Source: Antilocapra americana (lineage: Eukaryota; Chordata; Mammalia; Artiodactyla; Antilocapridae). From it: a stretch of DNA of 64,000 bases. The position numbers and the translations under genes were made by a program. The stretch lies in assembly GCA_007570785.1 (NCBI GenBank), contig ML661885.1, positions 34,431,714 through 34,495,713 of the forward strand, read 5' to 3'. A model generated the notes under the pieces. The model did no database searches. It was not told the DNA's origin and saw nothing but the letters and a program-made list of their open reading frames with translations. This document shows, one piece after another, positions 58,064-64,000 of the stretch; positions within the stretch are counted from its first letter, which is position 1; the number at the start of each line of letters is the position of its first letter.

Positions 58064-58270
58064 GGGCTTCCCTGGTGGCTCAGATGGTAAAGAATCTGCC
58101 TGTCATGCAGGAGACCTGGGTTTAATACCTGGGTTGGGAAGATCCCCTGAAGAAGGAACTGGCAAACCACTCCAGTACTCTTGCCTGGAGAATCGTATGG
58201 ACAGAGGAGCCTGGCAGGCTACAGTCCATGGGGTCGCAAAGAGTGGGACACAACTGAGTGACTAACCCTT
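58064..58270 (+). mobile_element. Bov-tA SINE
   Basis: Near-consensus copy: 'gggcttccctggtggctcagatgg', 'ggagacctgggtttaatacctggg', body and end 'actgagtgactaacccttt'. 'ttagctt' at 58055-58061 and 58274-58280 is a likely target-site duplication. Confidence 0.97.
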
Positions 58271-58289
58271 TCCTTAGCTTGAAAGAAAC

Positions 58290-59000
58290 TCTATTTTAAG
58301 TGTGTTCAGGAAAATTGAATCACCATAAAAATGACTATTCTGTTTCGTGTTAACTTAAAATGCTTCCCATGAATGAGGCAGAAGTTTTTTTAATAAAATG
58401 TATGTACAGAGGGAGAGGGAGCAAATTTCATCAGTGCACTCAATGCTGCTCTGGATAGAATCCTCTTAACCTTTTAACAACTGCAGAAACTTTTTCTTCC
58501 TGGTGCTTACTACATATATTTGGAGGAATTAAATAAGAACAATGTATGTACGACATCTGGTGGCTCCCAGATAATGTTACATCGACCTTGTCTGGAGTCT
58601 GAGCTGCACAGCTTGGTGATCATATTAGTCTGAACCTTCTCTGACATTGAAACCCTCCCCAAGATTAACATGGTCTGCCAGTGCTGGGAGGATGGGGATT
58701 ATTAAATTTACCAAAGATGCCAGTCGTGATGAACATTAACAGCCCCATTCTTCAAGTCCTGTGATTTATATTGTCTTCAGAATCAATAATCATTCATCCA
58801 ATTAAACGTACTTGGTCGGGGCCTCTGGCCAATTCTGTGTCATCGGAGGTGATAAGACCCATTAGCTCTAAGCCTTAAATTAACCAGCATCAGACCCAAG
58901 GGAGAATGGTGCACAAATGACCCGCCTCCCTTCTAATTCCAAGCCTTCATAACTGATGCTAGAAAATATCTTCGTTACACTGCTGCTTTTCTAGTCAGCA
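58290..59000. other. Repeat-free complex sequence, candidate conserved non-coding element
   Basis: The longest stretch of balanced, non-repetitive sequence in the window, with several TAAT-core words ('attaaatt', 'ccaattaaac', 'taaattaacc') and no coding frame. I infer a possible regulatory element only from its texture; conservation cannot be tested here. Confidence 0.3.
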
Positions 59001-60429
59001 GGACAGAAGTAAATGTTACAAGGAATAAAACTTAAGATCTCATGATACTTTTTCAACTTTTGTAAATGAAAGGTAGATTTTAAATATGTGCATTTTAAAA
59101 ATCGAATGTTATGTGACCTAATGTAAACTTAGGCAGACAGAAAATATCTAGGGGTAGGAAGAGTAGAATAAAAATCATAGAATCATTTATATGCTTTAGA
59201 TGATATTGTTATAGTAACACAGTCTGGTGACTAACACATTGACTTGATTTTAAAAATATTCTGAAAAAAGGAAGAGCAAACTTTTAGTTTATTAACAGGG
59301 AGCAGGACTAAAGGTGAGATTATGTTATTTTTCGTCATTGTCTCTTTCTACCCTTGATTTTGTATGTATTCTTACAGCTTTTGTTGAAAAGATTTCAGTA
59401 GTTTATAGATATGTAGATAATACATCAGGGAAACTAGGAGAAGAATCAAATCAGACTTTAGGAAACATTTGCTAAGTAGCTGCAGATTCTTTAGGAAACA
59501 AAAGAGATCCAGTAAAGCTAGGTTAATGTTTGGTGCAGTTCACACAGATTTGAGCATATGCTACTTTGTAATGGGCTAAACTGTAGACTTTTCTTTGAAC
59601 CACAAATCCTCAAAAATAAGAACTGATGAAAAGGGTCAGCAAAGTTAAATCACCATGGAAATCCAGGCAGTTTTACACTTTTCACTTTCAAAGTTGACAA
59701 GTGTCATTGGGTTGAGGTCAACATTGGTATTCAAATAAGAATGTGATCTCTTTTCTGTATAACTAAAGCCTAACAAACATTTTTAGAATATTTCATTAAT
59801 GAAAATTTCAACATTAACCTCAATCTTTTGAATTTTCCTCTACTATCAATAAACATGAAGACTTTTTCTCCAAAATTATACTGGAAAAGATATCTTCATT
59901 GGTTTTCATCTTGGCACATGAATTGGCTAAATTAAAATTACCAGAATTTATTGAACGTGGATTTAGAGAAAAGCCAGGAGATTTTCTGGATCAAGTTACC
60001 TCAAAGCCTATTTTATTCGACTTGTTTCACCATGACTTGTGTATAACCTCATGACTACAGAGGTGACTATTAACAGTTTGTTTAGTCAAGAGATGATGGA
60101 ACAATTTTTCTGATTATTGCCTCCTTGAACCCATGCTAGAAGTTCATGGGTTAGTAACCTTGTCCAGATATGGGCATTCGTGTGTTGGTTTTTATCATGT
60201 TTTTATTTATCACACCATTATTAATGTTGAACTTTGAATTTAAAATCTTTTTCAAAAATTACCCTCATTGCTTCCTGTTGTAAACATCTATAGAACTGAA
60301 CTAATATGAGTTTGTATCTCATTCTCACATGCCTGAATTTATCTTATTTAGAAAAATTTTACTAAATGCATAAAAGTGTGGTGTTCTAAATGTAGCTAGT
60401 TGATGACCTCATGAAAACCCAACCCTAAT
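59001..60429. other. Unrecognised AT-rich DNA
   Basis: Nothing supported. Confidence 0.5.
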
Positions 60430-60750
60430 TCTTTTTTTTAACTAATTTTTATTGGAGTATCATTGCTTTACAATGTGCTAGTTTCAACTGTACAGCAAAA
60501 TGAGTCAGCTGTCCATATACTTATATCCTCTCACTTTTGGACTTTCTTCCCATTCAGATCATCACAGAGCATTAAGTAGTGTTCCCTGTGCTAGAAGTAC
60601 ATTCTCATTAGTTATCTATTTTATATATAATATCAATGGGGTATATATGTCAATCCCAATCTCCCAATTCCTCCCACCTTCCCTTTCCCCCCTTGTATCC
60701 ATACATTTGTTCTCTAAATCTGTGTCTTTATTTCTGCTTTGAAAATAGGA
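60430..60750 (-). mobile_element. L1 LINE 3' UTR, antisense
   Basis: Starts at a T run, then 'tttattggagtatcattgctttacaatg', 'gtgttccctgtgctagaag', 'ttagttatctattttatata', 'gtcaatcccaatctcccaattcc', 'tgtgtctttatttctgctttg': antisense ruminant L1 3' UTR. Confidence 0.92.
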
Positions 60751-61129
60751 CCATCTATACCATTTCTCTAAATTGCACATAAACCTGATTCTAATTTTAA
60801 CATCAAAATTCTACAGATGCAGAACTAAAAAAGAAAGTACATGGTCATGATTATTTTTAAAATAATACATACAAAAAATCCCCGCCTCATTTCCATTTTT
60901 AATGCATTAGCATTTTATAAAGTAGATAAAAGAGATCCAGCACAAAAAAATTAGCTAGGGACAGGATGCATGCTATAAAGAAGAGGTACAAGGATCTAGG
61001 CAGAGCAGTCGGCATATGGGAGAGTCGAGTCCCAAATGAGAAAGGCACCATCAACTGGAAAATCAACAACATCCACAGGGCTGGAGTTCACCTGTTGGCT
61101 GGGTCTCTGTTAGGGATCTTTCTCTTCCA
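60751..61129. other. Unrecognised spacer
   Basis: Nothing supported. Confidence 0.5.
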
Positions 61130-61280
61130 CTTGTGAAACTATGTGATCTTAAGACAACTTCTTAAATATTTTTGTGCCTCTTTTCTGCTCTGTAAAATAC
61201 AGGTAAAAAGTACCAATGTCTTGGAGTATTACATATGACAGTTCTCATAAGGCACTTAAAATTTGGGCCATAATTGGCTT
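61130..61280 (+). mobile_element. MIR SINE
   Basis: 'cacttgtgaaactatgtgatcttaagac', 'gtgcctcttttctgctctgtaaaatacagg', 'cataaggcactt': MIR plus strand. Confidence 0.72.
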
Positions 61281-62109
61281 ATGAGACATGGAAGTCATTA
61301 CCATTGTGAAAAGGGATTGTGACAGATCAAATATTGAACAAAATTTAAAAAAATAATCAGCAAAGACCTTCAGATAATAATTGTGAGGTTGAACAGAATG
61401 AAATTCAACATGTTAAAGGAAGAGAGTTTTTTCTTCAAAATTAGGGGGAGAAGAAATTGTTCTTTTGCAGATTAAATGAATATATGTAAATATTTATTAT
61501 AATGGTTGGTATATAATGGTATATTATACATTATGATAGTTGGTATATAAACAAATACTATTTGTCTTTCAGTGTTATTCTTATTAATGGTAGTGGTAAG
61601 TATTAAATTCTATATAGCCAAAGCTTAGAATAAAAGTACCAAGGATTGAGTTTGAAAAAACCAGTAGAATTCTTGGTGAAAAATACCAACTTCCTATTCC
61701 AGCATTTTTATGTGAACTAAGGGAAATCTTTATTGTCCACTAGAGAGGTTCACAGAGAAATGTCCATATTTAAGTCCTTTTATCAAAGAAGAGAGGAAAT
61801 TATTTGAGCGAATAAAAAGTGTGAGGGTAGAGGTAATTGTTCATAATGGAACATGGATTCCAAAGGTTGTGTAGGAAATAACAGAATACTGCCACAGGGG
61901 GAAGAGTAAAAAAATAGGCAGTAGTAAGGAAGACCAGAAACCTACTAAAGATAAATGAAAAATAGGGGAAGAAAATGTTTGGGGAGAGAAAAATAAGTAC
62001 AGAATTAAATCATCTCACATGCCCTAAATTTGGTGCAAATTATATTGGTTTTGAAATTGGCTGAATTTTCCAGACACTATCTGGGCTGGTCTCAGGGAAA
62101 TAATGAAGG
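61281..62109. other. Unrecognised DNA
   Basis: A small 'tggtatataatgg' iteration at 61505-61555. Otherwise nothing. Confidence 0.5.
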
Positions 62110-62343
62110 CCACTGGAGTGGGAAGCCGTTCCCCTCTCCAGGGGATCTTCCCTACCCAGGGATCACAGCCAAATCTCCCACGTTGCAGGCTGATTCTTCA
62201 CCAGCTGAGCCACAAGGGAAGCCAGAGAATACTGGAGTGGGTAGCCTATCCCTTCTCTGGAATATCTTCCCGACCCAGGAATCAAACTGGGATCTCCTGC
62301 ACTGCAGGCAGATTCTTTACCAACTGAGCTCTCAGGGAAGCCC
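62110..62343 (-). mobile_element. Dimeric tRNA-derived Bov-tA SINE, 3'-truncated
   Basis: Two tRNA-type heads in tandem on the minus strand: one ends at 62343 ('tctcagggaagccc'), the other at 62223 ('cacaagggaagcc'). The unit 62224-62343 ends at 'agaatactggagtgggtagcc', the same junction as at 2604. The Bov-A end of the inner unit is cut near 62110. Confidence 0.85.
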
Positions 62344-63084
62344 AGTGAAGGCCCAGGAAGGCTGTTAGTAATTGCACCAAACACACAAGATAGGTGAGCA
62401 TCAGACACAGTGCCATGTGTTCCCTGATCCCCATCTGTCTTTCCTCTGACCACACAGCTAGATCCAGTTTCCACCGTATCTGGCAGTGGGATGGTGCAAG
62501 GAAACTGAATTATGCCAAATAGGGTGTGGAAGTTTCCTGCACATCATGAACATCATGTACACTGTCCCTGCATTAGCTCCTTTGAAAAAAGCAAACTCTG
62601 CACCTTTTTCTTTTCTCTTCCCTCATTGCCAGCTGTATGCAGAGGGCTCGGGAAGACTATGGGGCTCTGGGGGGGATGCAATTATTATTTGGAAAGGATT
62701 TGGGTCATATAATGACAGCATGGATCCAAGTTGTCCCATATTAAAACCTTCATTTCACTGTGTTAGGAGCAAAAAAGACAAGCTTTCATTGTGCCAAGAC
62801 ATGGAGACTTTATGAATGTCAGTAAGCGTCCCCAGATGAGAACAATGAATGAGCCCCTGGGTTTGGCAGAGTGTAAGTAATTGATAACCTTGAATAAATT
62901 TCTAAAGAATAGTGAAAATGAAAGCATAATTGCAATACATTCAAGAAAAAATACAGAGACACAATTGCTTGGGGAGTTTTTCTGGGAAAGCAGAAAAATT
63001 ACATATATGTTATATGTAATACACACATACAAACGTACATATGTGTATAAAAATCAGTAGCCAATTGATATGTATATGAAGGGT
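62344..63084. other. Unrecognised DNA
   Basis: Overlapping frames at 62486-62815 lack recognisable domains. Nothing else supported. Confidence 0.5.
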
Positions 63085-63555
63085 ACAGTAGGTGCAATAA
63101 CGATCCCCCAAAGGGATCTACATCCCAGTCTTCAGAACCTATGAGTATGCTAAGTTATGTGGCAAGGGAGAATTAAAGTTGCAGATGGAATAAGGCGGCT
63201 AATCAGCTGACCTTAAAGTAAGCAGATTTCCAGGTGGGCCCAATTAAACACATGAACCTTTAAATAGGGGAGAAGGCAGCAGAAGACTCAGAAGCAGAGG
63301 GAAGACCTTTTCAGAAGGACTCAGCGGCCATTCCTGGCATTGGATATGGAAAGGGGCCAGTAGCCAACAGATAGCTCGAACTGAGGGAGCTGGAAAGACA
63401 AGAGGCCTTTGGAGGGAACACATCCCCACTGACACCCGATTTCAGCCCATTGAGACACCTTTTGGACTCTGACCTCCAAAACAGTAAGATGATAAATTTG
63501 TATTGTTTTAAGTTTGTGGTAATTAGTTACAGCAACTCTAGAAATCTATACAGGA
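63085..63555 (+). mobile_element. MLT1-type (ERVL-MaLR) solo LTR
   Basis: Blocks in order: 'cccccaaagggatctacatccc', 'agatggaataaggcggctaatcagctgacc', 'caggtgggcccaattaa', 'gaaggactcagcggccattcc', 'ctgacacccgatttcagcccattgagac', 'aagatgataaatttgtattgttttaag', 'tttgtggtaattagttacagcaac'. This is an old MaLR LTR with no attached coding region. Confidence 0.72.
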
Positions 63556-64000
63556 GAGAACCTCATTATAACAAAGGCGACCCAAAATAACATGTTTAAG
63601 AATATGCTTTATAAGGAATTGTTGCTTCTAAATGAAGAAAATTACAAAATTTTACTGCAAATTATAAAAGAAAATCCAAATAATTGGAGAAACATCAAAT
63701 GCTTCCAAATGGAAAAGCTAGATACTATGAAGCTGGCCAGTGTTCTCAGACTTAGGAATAGCTTTAAAGCAATTGTACGCATACCCTTCAAGGCTCTGTG
63801 TATCGCTCAGGACTGAAATATCTAGCTTGAAGTAGACTTTTTAAGTGACTTTCGTTTTGGAAGAGTAAGTAAATTAGAAAACATTGAGAATTTGGATGCT
63901 CTCAGACTCTCACCTCTGCTCTCTACAAATTAATGTCGTTGCTTTCTATAGCTGACTTGGTTTCTTTCTACTCTTGAGAGGGGGAGGGGAATGGTTTCCC
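63556..64000. other. Unrecognised DNA to the right edge
   Basis: A 74-codon frame at 63592-63816 is uninterrupted but has no recognisable motif or splice context. Confidence 0.5.

Noticed and set aside
63592..63816. 74-codon frame near the right edge
   Set aside because: Length is within chance expectation in AT-rich DNA with AAA-rich codons, and no motif or splice context is seen.

Overview
This window is ruminant nuclear DNA, most likely from a bovid such as cattle, sheep, goat or a close relative. The diagnosis rests on repeats that occur together only in ruminants: BovB (RTE-clade) LINEs with a recognisable reverse transcriptase, tRNA-Glu-headed Bov-tA SINEs, BOV-A2 dimers, a cetartiodactyl CHR-type SINE, and ruminant L1 3' tails. 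No intact protein-coding gene, rRNA, functional tRNA, CRISPR array or bacterial-type feature was found. The longest uninterrupted open frame is only 157 codons and lies in antisense L1. All open frames with recognisable protein similarity are broken pieces of BovB or L1. I read the window as intergenic or deep-intronic DNA.

Layout. 1-1.6 kb: 3' half of a BovB. 1.7-3.5 kb: L1 3' UTR, a dimeric tRNA-SINE and an LTR-like fragment. 3.5-9.4 kb: mostly unrecognised DNA with a (TG)n microsatellite and an L2 split by a Bov-tA. 9.4-10.5 kb: an L1 with a 5' inversion. 12.4-16.9 kb: a cluster of two damaged BovB copies, Bov-A SINEs and an LTR piece. 17.3-19.9 kb: nested L1 layers. 21.4-24.8 kb: L2, Bov-A, AT-rich tracts, BovB and MIR. 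25.1-26.0 kb: a tandem duplication and a long, nearly perfect inverted repeat, the least explained structures here. 26.3-36.7 kb: scattered SINEs in unrecognised DNA. 36.7-37.95 kb: a BovB inserted into an opposite-strand BovB. 38-43 kb: sparse MIR/L2. 43.2-43.7 kb: a BOV-A2 inside a Bov-tA. 46-54.5 kb: old L1, BovB, L2, antisense L1, and an L1 tail inserted in a MIR. 55.5-58.3 kb: L2/MIR remnants hit by three SINEs. 58.3-59.0 kb: repeat-free, complex sequence that could be a conserved non-coding element. 60.4-64 kb: an L1 tail, MIR, a second dimeric SINE and an MLT1-type LTR.

There is no operon or pathway to describe. What can be reconstructed is a layered insertion history: MIR and L2 oldest, then old L1 and MaLR LTRs, then BovB and ruminant L1, then Bov-tA and BOV-A2. 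Several layers are dated against each other by one element interrupting another and by target-site duplications readable in the sequence. Family names come from recognising consensus-like stretches by eye; boundaries of old elements are approximate to tens of bases. I found no credible undescribed multi-gene system.
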